From Bacteroidales bacterium (GTDB lineage Bacteria; Bacteroidota; Bacteroidia; Bacteroidales; UBA1715): 37,243 bases of DNA. The stretch spans positions 1-37,243 of the forward strand of contig JADKDL010000042.1 in the NCBI GenBank assembly GCA_016714605.1, in the 5' to 3' direction. Below the pieces are notes generated by a model. It saw only the letters and a program-made list of their open reading frames with translations. It did no database searches and was not told where the DNA came from. Both the position numbers and the translations under genes were made by a program. Of this stretch, positions 16,772-24,321 are shown piece by piece (position 1 is the stretch's first letter; every line of letters begins with the position of its first letter).

Positions 16772-17527
16772 TTAATTAATAATATCATTATTACAATTAT
16801 TCGTTGCCGATAATTGAATGAGATTTAAGCATTCTTCTATTGTTAATGCTTTTGAATTTTCAAAGTTTCCACTTCTAGTTCTTGTTAATTTAGTGAGATA
16901 TGCTCCACTTTCTAATGCAATTCCTAAGTCGTTGGCAATACTTCTTATATAGGTTCCTTTGCTGCAATTTATTTTTAGGGTAAGTAATGGACTAGCGAAA
17001 TTTAAAATTTCAATTTCATGAATCGTAATAGTTTGAGGAGGTAGTGTAATATTCTCGCCTCTTCTTGCTAATACATAAGCTCTTACACCATCTTTGCTTT
17101 TAGCTGAAAAGAGTGGCGGAGTTTGCTGTATTGTTCCTGAAAAATTGGTTTGTAAAATGGATCTAATAGTTTGTTCTGTAATATGTTCTGTCTTGTAATT
17201 ACCCTCTTCTGTTGTCTCAGCATCAAAACTTTGTGTTGTTTTTCCAAATTTTATTTCTGCTATATATTCTTTAGATTCTAAAAGGAATGAATCAATTTTT
17301 TTTGTCATTTTTCCTGCAGCCAATACTACCAACCCAGTAGCCAATGGATCAAGAGTGCCTGCATGTCCTACTTTAATTTTGTTTATCAAAAAGTTTTTCT
17401 TCAAAGAGAATCTTATTTTGTTCACGACATCAAACGATGTCCAATGTAAAGGCTTGTCAATTAAAAAAATCACACCCTCCTGCAAAATACTCCCATCAAT
17501 TATTTTGGTGTCTTTATTTATAATCAT
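16772..17527 (-). CDS. truB: tRNA pseudouridine-55 synthase
   Basis: The 251-residue TruB isomerises U55 in the T-loop of tRNAs to pseudouridine. The catalytic motif 'VGHAGTLDPLATGLVVL' contains Asp60. 'LIDKPLHWTSFDVVNKIR' upstream and 'CSKGTYIRSIANDLG' further on are standard TruB motifs. The C-terminal PUA-like tail is short, as in many Bacteroidota. It lies 69 bp after the DUF3098 gene. In many relatives uppP sits between those two genes; it is missing here. Confidence 0.96.
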   Translation of the reverse strand: MIINKDTKIIDGSILQEGVIFLIDKPLHWTSFDVVNKIRFSLKKNFLINKIKVGHAGTLDPLATGLVVLAAGKMTKKIDSFLLESKEYIAEIKFGKTTQSFDAETTEEGNYKTEHITEQTIRSILQTNFSGTIQQTPPLFSAKSKDGVRAYVLARRGENITLPPQTITIHEIEILNFASPLLTLKINCSKGTYIRSIANDLGIALESGAYLTKLTRTRSGNFENSKALTIEECLNLIQLSATNNCNNDIIN

Positions 17528-17596
17528 TAAGAAAAATAACTTCTATGTTAGGAATATTTATTAATTTGTAATGTAATTGATATTAATGTAATTGTT

Positions 17597-17872
17597 TTAT
17601 TTTTTAATTCTGAAAATTGATTTTATAATTTTAGATTCAGGCTTAGCAAGAATAGCAAAAATTGTTAATGTATATCCGAAAAGAACAATTATCGGAGCTA
17701 AAGTTAGTCTTGTAAAATTAAATATTTTTGGTGTAAGAGAACTGTCTCCATTTGGGTAGAATTCTGAAGGTGCTACGCCTCCACCCGACATTAGAAGGTA
17801 ACCCAATACTACAAATATAAAACTAACAATGAGTAAGATGTAATTTTCTTTTTTTAGAGGGAAATTGTTCAT
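17597..17872 (-). CDS. DUF3098 membrane protein
   Basis: This 91-residue protein has two predicted membrane helices (about 12-30 and 56-76) and the DUF3098 pattern 'PLKKENYILLIVSFIFVVLG', 'LMSGGG' and 'FTRLTLAPIIVLFGY'. The function is unknown. It is a constant neighbour of ftsX in Bacteroidota, 45 bp away here, so a role with the cell envelope or division is inferred from context only. Confidence 0.9.
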   Translation of the reverse strand: MNNFPLKKENYILLIVSFIFVVLGYLLMSGGGVAPSEFYPNGDSSLTPKIFNFTRLTLAPIIVLFGYTLTIFAILAKPESKIIKSIFRIKK

Positions 17873-17917
17873 AAGTAAATTGTTTTGTATGATTGAATAA
17901 TTTTATATAATTCTATT

Positions 17918-18802
17918 TTAAAGATATAAACGATCTGATTTTAATTTCAAATATTTACTTACAGCAAAAAATGTTGTTATTGAGGTAATAAACATACCAA
18001 TTAAAATTACAGACAAAAATAATATACCCAGTAGCTCAATGTCAATATTTCCTGCAAAATCTTTTAAATAATTTCTTAAAAAGTAAATACAGATTGTTAA
18101 AAATACAATTGAAACTAGTGCGCTAAGTAATCCATTTAGAGCACCTTTTAGTACAAACGGAGTACGAATAAAATTATTGGTAGCTCCAACAAGTTTCATC
18201 GTTTTTATGAGAAATCTTTTAGAATAAACCATAAGTCTTATTGTATTGTTTATAAGAACAATAGAAATTGAAAATAAGACTAAGCTGAAAACTAGTAGAA
18301 TGATACTAATTTGGTAAATTTTCTCATTAACCAGATGAATTAACGATTCTTTGTAGTTTACTTCTTTGACTTGAGGAAATCCGAGCAATTCTTTTTCAAT
18401 TTTAGAAAATGTAACTGGTGTAGCATCGGCAGCATGAAATTTTACATCTATTGATGCCGCTAAAGGGTTGTATCCCAGAAAGGAGACAAAATCCTCGCCT
18501 AAATCTTTTATCAATATCTCAGCCGCTTCGTCTTTAGAAATAAAAAGTGTTGATTTTACTTCAGGTATAGCATCTAGATATTTCTGTAATCGAAGCATTT
18601 CAACTTCTTTAACGTCATCTTTGAGAAATACCGTAAAACCAAGATTTTCTTTTACATACTCAGAAAGTTTGTTTGCATTCAATATTATCAAGCCTTCAAG
18701 CCCAAGAAGAAAAAGTACCAAAGATATACTTACAATCGTGATTACGAATGAGGTACGAAGCTTTGTGTTTATTGCACTATTATTGGTATTTCTTTTAGAC
18801 AT
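17918..18802 (-). CDS. ftsX: Cell-division permease-like protein FtsX
   Basis: This 294-residue inner-membrane protein is the partner of the ATPase FtsE, and in characterised bacteria activates peptidoglycan hydrolases at the septum. A cytoplasmic N-terminus is followed by helix 1 (about 17-41). An extracytoplasmic domain carries 'VFLKDDVKEVEM', 'LDAIPEVKSTLFISKDEA' and 'LGYNPLAASIDVKF', typical of FtsX. Three further helices lie at about 167-187, 215-240 and 255-280. The segment 'LIKTMKLVGATNNFIRTPF' is the conserved cytoplasmic loop contacting FtsE. It begins 27 bp after glyS and is probably in its operon. The ftsE gene is not adjacent. Confidence 0.93.
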   Translation of the reverse strand: MSKRNTNNSAINTKLRTSFVITIVSISLVLFLLGLEGLIILNANKLSEYVKENLGFTVFLKDDVKEVEMLRLQKYLDAIPEVKSTLFISKDEAAEILIKDLGEDFVSFLGYNPLAASIDVKFHAADATPVTFSKIEKELLGFPQVKEVNYKESLIHLVNEKIYQISIILLVFSLVLFSISIVLINNTIRLMVYSKRFLIKTMKLVGATNNFIRTPFVLKGALNGLLSALVSIVFLTICIYFLRNYLKDFAGNIDIELLGILFLSVILIGMFITSITTFFAVSKYLKLKSDRLYL

Positions 18803-18829
18803 ATATTGCTATGAAGTTGCTATTGTATT

Positions 18830-20365
18830 TTAAATGAGTGAAGCAAGTAATTTATTCATATTTACTTTATTATCAATAACAGAGCCAAGTTTTTCTATAT
18901 GAATACGTTCTTGTTTCATACTATCTCTTTCTCTTAGGGTAACGGTTTGGTCTTCTATAGTTTGGTGATCTACAGTAATGCAAAACGGTGTGCCAATAGC
19001 ATCTTGTCTTCTGTAACGTTTTCCTATAGTGTCTTTTTCCTCATATTGACAATTGAAGTCAACCGAAAGGGTTTTCATAATTTGTCTAGCAATTTCAGGT
19101 AGTCCATCTTTCTTTAATAAAGGAAGGATAGCTGCTTTGATTGGAGCAAGCGCCGGTGGTATTGAAAGTACTATTCTAGTGTCATTTTCAAGTTGTTCTT
19201 CTTTATAAGAAGTAGACAAAATAGCTAAAAATGTTCTATCTAAACCTATTGAAGTTTCTACAACGTAGGGTACATAACTTTCATTCATTTCAGGATCAAA
19301 ATATTGTATTTTTTTTCCTGAGAAATTTTGATGTTGCGACAAATCAAAATCTGTTCTTGAATGTATTCCTTCTAGTTCTTTGAAACCGAATGGAAAATTA
19401 AATTCAATGTCAGTTGCAGCATTAGCATAATGCGCCAATTTGTCGTGATCGTGATAACGATAATTTTGTTCTCCCAAACCCAATGCTTTGTGCCAAGTAA
19501 GTCTTTTATCTTTCCAATATGCAAACCACTCCATTTCGCTACCAGGGCGAACAAAAAACTGCATTTCCATTTGTTCAAATTCTCTCATTCTAAAGATGAA
19601 TTGTCTTGCAACAATCTCATTTCTAAAAGCTTTGCCTATTTGAGCAATACCGAAAGGTATTTTCATTCTACCTGTTTTTTGTACGTTTAGGTAGTTTACA
19701 AAAATTCCTTGTGCGGTTTCCGGTCTTAAAAATATTGATGCAGCATCTTCAGATACGGAGCCAAGCTTTGTTTCGAACATCAGGTTAAACTGTCTAACAT
19801 CAGTCCAGTTAGAAGTACCTGAAATAGGACACACAATCTCATTTTCTACAATTATGTTTCGAAGTTCGGCCATATCGCTATTTTCTAGCGCTTTAACAAA
19901 ACGAGCTGTTAATTCATCAATTTTTTCTTGATTTCTTAGAACATTCGGATTGGTTTGTCTAAATTGAGTTTCATCGAAAGCGTCTCCAAATTTTTTGGCT
20001 GCTTTTTCAATTTCTTTACCTATTTTCTGGTTTATTTTTTCTCTGAACTCTTCAATCAGCACATCAGCACGATACCGTTTCTTAGAGTCTTTGTTGTCTA
20101 TCAAAGGGTCATTAAACGCATCTACGTGACCTGAAGCTTTCCAAATGGTAGGGTGCATGAAAATTGCAGAATCAATACCTACAATATTCTCATTCAAACG
20201 CACCATGGCACTCCACCAAAACTGTTTTATATTGTTTTTTAACTCACTGCCACACTGTCCATAATCATAAACTGCTCCTAATCCATCATAAATTTCACTT
20301 GAAGGAAATATAAATCCGTACTCTTTTGCGTGTGCAATGACTTTTTTGAAATGATCTTCAGACAT
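18830..20365 (-). CDS. glyS: Glycine--tRNA ligase (dimeric type)
   Basis: The 511-residue class II synthetase charges tRNA-Gly as an alpha2 dimer, the eukaryotic/archaeal-like form used in Bacteroidota. 'EYGFIFPSSEIYDGLGAVYDYG' (N-terminal) and 'HPTIWKASGHVDAFNDPLID' mark motif 1 surroundings. 'FLRPETAQGIFVNYLN' and 'GKAFRNEIVARQFIFRMREF' contain motif 2, and 'ETSIGLDRTFLAIL' motif 3. The C-terminal anticodon-binding domain has 'RRQDAIGTPFCITVDHQT'. It opens the transcript glyS-ftsX-DUF3098-truB-queA. A -7 promoter element and a 5'-leader hairpin lie upstream. Confidence 0.97.
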   Translation of the reverse strand: MSEDHFKKVIAHAKEYGFIFPSSEIYDGLGAVYDYGQCGSELKNNIKQFWWSAMVRLNENIVGIDSAIFMHPTIWKASGHVDAFNDPLIDNKDSKKRYRADVLIEEFREKINQKIGKEIEKAAKKFGDAFDETQFRQTNPNVLRNQEKIDELTARFVKALENSDMAELRNIIVENEIVCPISGTSNWTDVRQFNLMFETKLGSVSEDAASIFLRPETAQGIFVNYLNVQKTGRMKIPFGIAQIGKAFRNEIVARQFIFRMREFEQMEMQFFVRPGSEMEWFAYWKDKRLTWHKALGLGEQNYRYHDHDKLAHYANAATDIEFNFPFGFKELEGIHSRTDFDLSQHQNFSGKKIQYFDPEMNESYVPYVVETSIGLDRTFLAILSTSYKEEQLENDTRIVLSIPPALAPIKAAILPLLKKDGLPEIARQIMKTLSVDFNCQYEEKDTIGKRYRRQDAIGTPFCITVDHQTIEDQTVTLRERDSMKQERIHIEKLGSVIDNKVNMNKLLASLI

Positions 20366-20403
20366 ACTCTTTTAAAGAAAATTGATTTGAAAAATATTTT
20401 AAT

Positions 20404-20430
20404 CCGAAATATTAATAGACGTAATTTCGG
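20404..20430 (-). promoter_or_regulatory. Hairpin at the 5' end of the glyS leader
   Basis: The 7-bp inverted repeat CCGAAAT/ATTTCGG has a 13-nt loop. It begins about 5 nt after the putative -7 element, so it would form the very 5' end of the mRNA. It may protect the transcript or be regulatory; no T-box features were seen. Confidence 0.35.
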
Positions 20431-20435
20431 CTGTG

Positions 20436-20443
20436 CAAAAATA
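20436..20443 (-). promoter_or_regulatory. Putative -7 promoter element for glyS
   Basis: The minus strand reads TATTTTTG, a full TAnnTTTG match, about 70 nt before the glyS start. No TTG is present at -33. Confidence 0.45.
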
Positions 20444-20515
20444 TATGAAAAAGTTTGGTTTTCATAGTACAATTAAAAAAAAATATTCTATTATAAATAG
20501 ATCAGTTTATATGTG

Positions 20516-20549
20516 TTTAAATAAATATAATTTTTTAGATTTATTTAAA
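20516..20549. repeat. AT-only inverted repeat
   Basis: A perfect 11-bp inverted repeat (20516-20526 and 20539-20549) with a 12-nt spacer lies between the divergent promoters. It could be an operator or simply reflect AT-richness. Confidence 0.4.
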
Positions 20550-20645
20550 TATAATTTCCTAGACCATAATAGGACATTCGTTTTGTAAGGCATTGTATAT
20601 ATGTTGGTTGTGATACTATCAGTATGTTTGCTTTTCTTTTATAGA

Positions 20646-20674
20646 TTGTTGATTGTTTTATTTTGGTAACTTTG
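20646..20674 (+). promoter_or_regulatory. Promoter of the outer-membrane locus
   Basis: TTG at 20646-20648, an 18-nt spacer and TAACTTTG at 20667-20674 match the Bacteroidota consensus. The expected transcription start is near 20680, which favours ATG 20717 over the upstream GTG 20696 as the first start codon. Confidence 0.75.
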
Positions 20675-20716
20675 TGTCGGGTTTATTAGAATTGTGTGCT
20701 ATCTTATTTTACTGTT

Positions 20717-21439
20717 ATGAGAAAAATTTTTGTTACGACATTCATTTTTTTGTTGAATTTTCATTTTGCGTATTGTCAAAATAACGTAATAGAAAAAAAA
20801 CAAAAGAAAATCTATGACGTTTATAATGCTCAAATAAAGTTGGGCGAATCTTTTATGATAGGAAAACCTTATACATTGCTGCCTAGCACTGTCATAGGCA
20901 GTCCTTATTTTGGTCAGTCTAATTGGCAGGAGGCTATTATTTATTCAAATGGTGTAAGATACGTACTTAAAAATGTAAGATATGATATAAGCACGAACAA
21001 ACTGCTGACTTATTTTTTTGATAAAAAAGGAATGCAACAAGTTGAATTATTTCAATCAAGTATTGATTCAATTGAATTTCAAGGTAGGAAATTGATATAT
21101 TTTAAAAAGAGTTTCTTTGCCGGAAGAAACAGATTAGAATCTAAATATTTTGAGGTTCTTTATAACTCCAATGATATTTTGATACTTAAAAATTGGCAAA
21201 AATCAAAGCAGAGCTCATCGCTTAATAGTTTTCAGTTTGTTGATGTGAGTTCACTTGTAGGTGTTAGAAATAATAAAACTGCAGTTTTAAGTAAATTAGA
21301 AGACTTAGAAGAATTATTTCAAGGAGATGAGTTAGTTAAATTTAAAAAAATAAGCGAAGAGATAGAATTGAAACCCGGAATTCGCAATAATATTGAATCA
21401 GATTTGTTTGAAATTCTTGGAAATTATTATAAAAACTAG
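20717..21439 (+). CDS. Secreted protein of unknown function preceding a TonB-dependent receptor
   Basis: From ATG 20717 the protein has 240 residues and a clean signal peptide ending near 'FAYC-Q', a cleavage context common in this phylum. A GTG at 20696 would add seven residues before the signal and is less likely. The mature protein is lysine-rich and mostly beta-like ('GVRYVLKNVRYDI', 'VELFQSSIDSIEFQGRKLIYF'), with a charged helical C-terminus. I recognise no family. It is the first gene behind a consensus promoter and lies 74 bp before the receptor start, so it probably belongs to the same envelope system. Confidence 0.75.
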   Translation: MRKIFVTTFIFLLNFHFAYCQNNVIEKKQKKIYDVYNAQIKLGESFMIGKPYTLLPSTVIGSPYFGQSNWQEAIIYSNGVRYVLKNVRYDISTNKLLTYFFDKKGMQQVELFQSSIDSIEFQGRKLIYFKKSFFAGRNRLESKYFEVLYNSNDILILKNWQKSKQSSSLNSFQFVDVSSLVGVRNNKTAVLSKLEDLEELFQGDELVKFKKISEEIELKPGIRNNIESDLFEILGNYYKN

Positions 21440-21513
21440 AAATTATTTTTTAGTTTTTAATTATGTTGATAAAAAAAAATACTCCAGTAAGTACATTAAC
21501 AGTTCATTATCAA

Positions 21514-24282
21514 ATGAGAAATACACTATTGAAAATTATATTTTTATTTGTTTTATTGCTACCATTTATTCACTTGAATTCACAAAATGTTGCAGCAGAA
21601 AAAACTAATTCTACAATATTATTTAAAACGTATATTGCAAAGTTGACAGAATCTGCAGCTTATAGAGTTTTCTATAAACACCAAGAACTTGATACTTTGC
21701 AGGTAAAAAGTAACGAAGTAGACGGATCTGTAGAAAAAGTGCTAGAAACAGTATTGAAAAAATATGATTTTAATTTTTTTGTGAGTGATAATAAAGATAT
21801 TTTCATTACCAAAAATTATGATATTATTGTTTCATTACCACTTTATTTCTATGAATTAGACGATAATAAAGCAGAAGACAATTCAGAGTCAAGTTTTTTA
21901 TATGAAAAACCCAAACCTAAGTCACGACAGCTTACTTCTACCAAAATCATAGGCGATATTGCACAGAAAAACAATGGAACAAAAGCTGCGATAAGAGGTA
22001 GAATTATCGATAATAATACTGGAGAACCCTTAATTGGAGCAGTTGTATGGTCGCTCACCGAAAAGAAAGGTACAGTAACCGATTTTAACGGAAATTATCT
22101 ATTGGAACTTCCTAAGGGCAAACATTCATTAGAAATAAGAAGTGTTGGTAAAGAGACTATCAATCAGGATCTTGTAATGTATGCCGAAGGTTCACTTGAC
22201 TTTACAATGGATGAAGCTGTTACACAATTAGCAGATATTAGGGTAGTAGCTGAGAAATTTAAGAATGTTGAAGGATTACAAATGGGATTGGAAAAGGTAA
22301 CTGTTTCTACCATAAAACAATTACCTACTACTATGGGAGAGACCGATGTGCTTAAGGTGGCTTTGCTTTTGCCCGGCGTTCAGTCGGTTGGAGAGGGCGC
22401 TGCCGGGTTTAATGTGAGAGGTGGTTCAGTAGATCAAAACTTGATACTTTTTGATCAGGCACCAATATTCAATACCTCACATTTGTTTGGTTTCTTTTCT
22501 GTATTCAATCCTGATATAATAAATGATTTTGTACTATATAAAAGTGCAGTTCCAGCAAAATTTGGCGGAAGATTGGCATCAGTTTTTGAAGTTACATCTT
22601 CGAGCGGAAATATCAAGGAATGGCATTTAAATGCTGGAATAAACCCAATAACCGGAAAAATTACCTTAGAAGGTCCTATTATTAAAAACAAAACCTCTGT
22701 ATTACTTTCTTTTAGAACTACCTATTCCGATTGGATACTTTCAAGAATTGACAATCCGACGTTTAAAAACAGTGAAGCTAACTTTTATGATTATAATGTT
22801 CGGCTAAAACATGAATTCAATAACAAAAACTTTCTGAATTTTTCTTTATACAATAGTAATGACTATTTTAAACTGAATTCAGATTCAACTTATGATTATT
22901 CAAATTTAAATGGTTCACTTCAGTGGAAAAGTATTCCAAATAATAAAATCTATATAAATACTGCGTTTATTTATAGTAATTACAACTACAATCTTACGTC
23001 GGAAGAGGATGCGCTTAAATCTTTTAAGTTGCATTATGATATTAATTATAAAGAACTGAAGTCAGATATTTATTACACACCCTCGGCAAGAAATAAATTT
23101 ACAGCAGGTTTAGGTGCTATACTTTATAATTTAGAGCCAGGCACAAGAACTCCAATTTATGTGAGCGATTCGACTCTTATAAAAGCCGATACATTGCAAA
23201 ATGAAAAAGCTTTAGAATTTGACTTTCACATAGAAGATGAAATAAAGCTTACTGAACATCTCGCATTGCAGGCCGGAATTAGGTATTCGCTGTTTTTCTT
23301 ACTGGGCGAAAAAGATGTTATGGAGTACAATCCAGATTATCCAATTTCGAGAGAATCAATCTTAGATACCACAAAATATGGTAAGAATAAGTTAGTGAAA
23401 ACGTATTCAGGTCCGGAGTTGCGATTCAGTACAAGATACAAGATAGGAGAAAATACTTCGTTGAAGTTTAGTTATAATCGATTGTTTCAGTATATTCATA
23501 TGATGTCTAATACTACAAGTGCATCGCCAACAGATATTTGGAAACTAAGCGATAGTTATATAAAACCTCAGAAAGCACATGTGTTTTCACTGGGCTACTA
23601 TATGGATTTGTTTAAGAATATTATTGAAGCTTCGTGCGAAGTTTATTACAAATCTACCAGTAATCAAATCGAATATAAAGGTGGTGCTCAACTATTGGGA
23701 AATCATTCTATTGAAACCGATCTGCTTTTTGGACAAGGAAAAGCCTATGGAGCCGAATTTTTGTTGAAGAAAAAACACGGTTATTTTAATGGTTGGATAT
23801 CATATACATACTCAAGGAGCTTAATAAAAGTTGATGGAGAATATGATGTTGAGAAGATTAATAGGGGCGATTGGTTTCCTACAAATTATGATAAACCTCA
23901 TGATTTTGTGCTCGTTATTAATAATAAGTTTTCAAGAAGACTTAGTCTATCTACAACACTTAATTACAGCACCGGAAGACCAATTACTTATCCGGTTGGA
24001 AAGTTTAGAATAAATGGAATAGAAACACTATACTATTCTGACAGAAATGCTTACCGAATACCCGATTATTTTAGATGGGATATTTCTCTAAATATAGAAG
24101 GAAATTTGAAAAGGAAGAAATTTGCCGATAATTATTGGAATCTTTCAGTTTATAATGTTACCGGAAGAGATAATGTTTATTCAGAGTTTTTTAAAATGGA
24201 TGAGAATAATGTAATTAGAGCATATCGGTTATCAATCTTCTCAATTCCTATATTTACAGTCACTTACAATGTGAAGTTTTAG
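21514..24282 (+). CDS. TonB-dependent outer-membrane receptor with STN and carboxypeptidase-like domains
   Basis: Start ATG 21514 is chosen because it places the signal peptide (MRNTLLKIIFLFVLLL...) at the N-terminus; ATG 21463 would add 17 residues. The mature protein of about 900 residues begins with an STN-like domain (up to 'KDIFITKNYDIIVSLP'). A CarboxypepD_reg domain follows ('IRGRIIDNNTGEPLIGAVVW' and 'GTVTDFNGNYLLELPKG'), then a plug with 'LLLPGVQSVGEGAAGFNVRG' and 'DQAPIFNTSHLFGFFSVF', and a 22-strand-type barrel. The substrate is unknown. STN-bearing receptors can signal to FecR/sigma pairs, but none is in the window. It is followed by an MG2-like protein and three DUF4249 lipoproteins, the usual company of this receptor class. 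Confidence 0.93.
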   Translation: MRNTLLKIIFLFVLLLPFIHLNSQNVAAEKTNSTILFKTYIAKLTESAAYRVFYKHQELDTLQVKSNEVDGSVEKVLETVLKKYDFNFFVSDNKDIFITKNYDIIVSLPLYFYELDDNKAEDNSESSFLYEKPKPKSRQLTSTKIIGDIAQKNNGTKAAIRGRIIDNNTGEPLIGAVVWSLTEKKGTVTDFNGNYLLELPKGKHSLEIRSVGKETINQDLVMYAEGSLDFTMDEAVTQLADIRVVAEKFKNVEGLQMGLEKVTVSTIKQLPTTMGETDVLKVALLLPGVQSVGEGAAGFNVRGGSVDQNLILFDQAPIFNTSHLFGFFSVFNPDIINDFVLYKSAVPAKFGGRLASVFEVTSSSGNIKEWHLNAGINPITGKITLEGPIIKNKTSVLLSFRTTYSDWILSRIDNPTFKNSEANFYDYNVRLKHEFNNKNFLNFSLYNSNDYFKLNSDSTYDYSNLNGSLQWKSIPNNKIYINTAFIYSNYNYNLTSEEDALKSFKLHYDINYKELKSDIYYTPSARNKFTAGLGAILYNLEPGTRTPIYVSDSTLIKADTLQNEKALEFDFHIEDEIKLTEHLALQAGIRYSLFFLLGEKDVMEYNPDYPISRESILDTTKYGKNKLVKTYSGPELRFSTRYKIGENTSLKFSYNRLFQYIHMMSNTTSASPTDIWKLSDSYIKPQKAHVFSLGYYMDLFKNIIEASCEVYYKSTSNQIEYKGGAQLLGNHSIETDLLFGQGKAYGAEFLLKKKHGYFNGWISYTYSRSLIKVDGEYDVEKINRGDWFPTNYDKPHDFVLVINNKFSRRLSLSTTLNYSTGRPITYPVGKFRINGIETLYYSDRNAYRIPDYFRWDISLNIEGNLKRKKFADNYWNLSVYNVTGRDNVYSEFFKMDENNVIRAYRLSIFSIPIFTVTYNVKF

Positions 24283-24288
24283 AATTTT

Positions 24289-24296
24289 TATATTTG
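24289..24296 (+). promoter_or_regulatory. Possible internal -7 promoter element
   Basis: TATATTTG matches the -7 consensus 26 nt before the MG2-like start codon, but no -33 TTG is present. Read-through from the receptor gene (39-bp gap) is equally likely. Confidence 0.3.
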
Positions 24297-24321
24297 TATT
24301 ATTTAGTTTATCTACAATATT

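Larger units (their letters stand above)
20366..20716 (+). other. Divergent intergenic region between glyS and the outer-membrane locus
   Basis: This 351-bp AT-rich stretch has no credible gene. It holds the glyS -7 element and leader hairpin on the left, an AT-only inverted repeat in the middle (20516-20549), and a consensus promoter for the rightward genes on the right (20646-20674). Confidence 0.7.

Noticed and set aside
21463..21513. Upstream ATG of the TonB receptor at 21463
   Set aside because: It would place 17 polar residues before a good signal peptide; ATG 21514 starts the signal directly.
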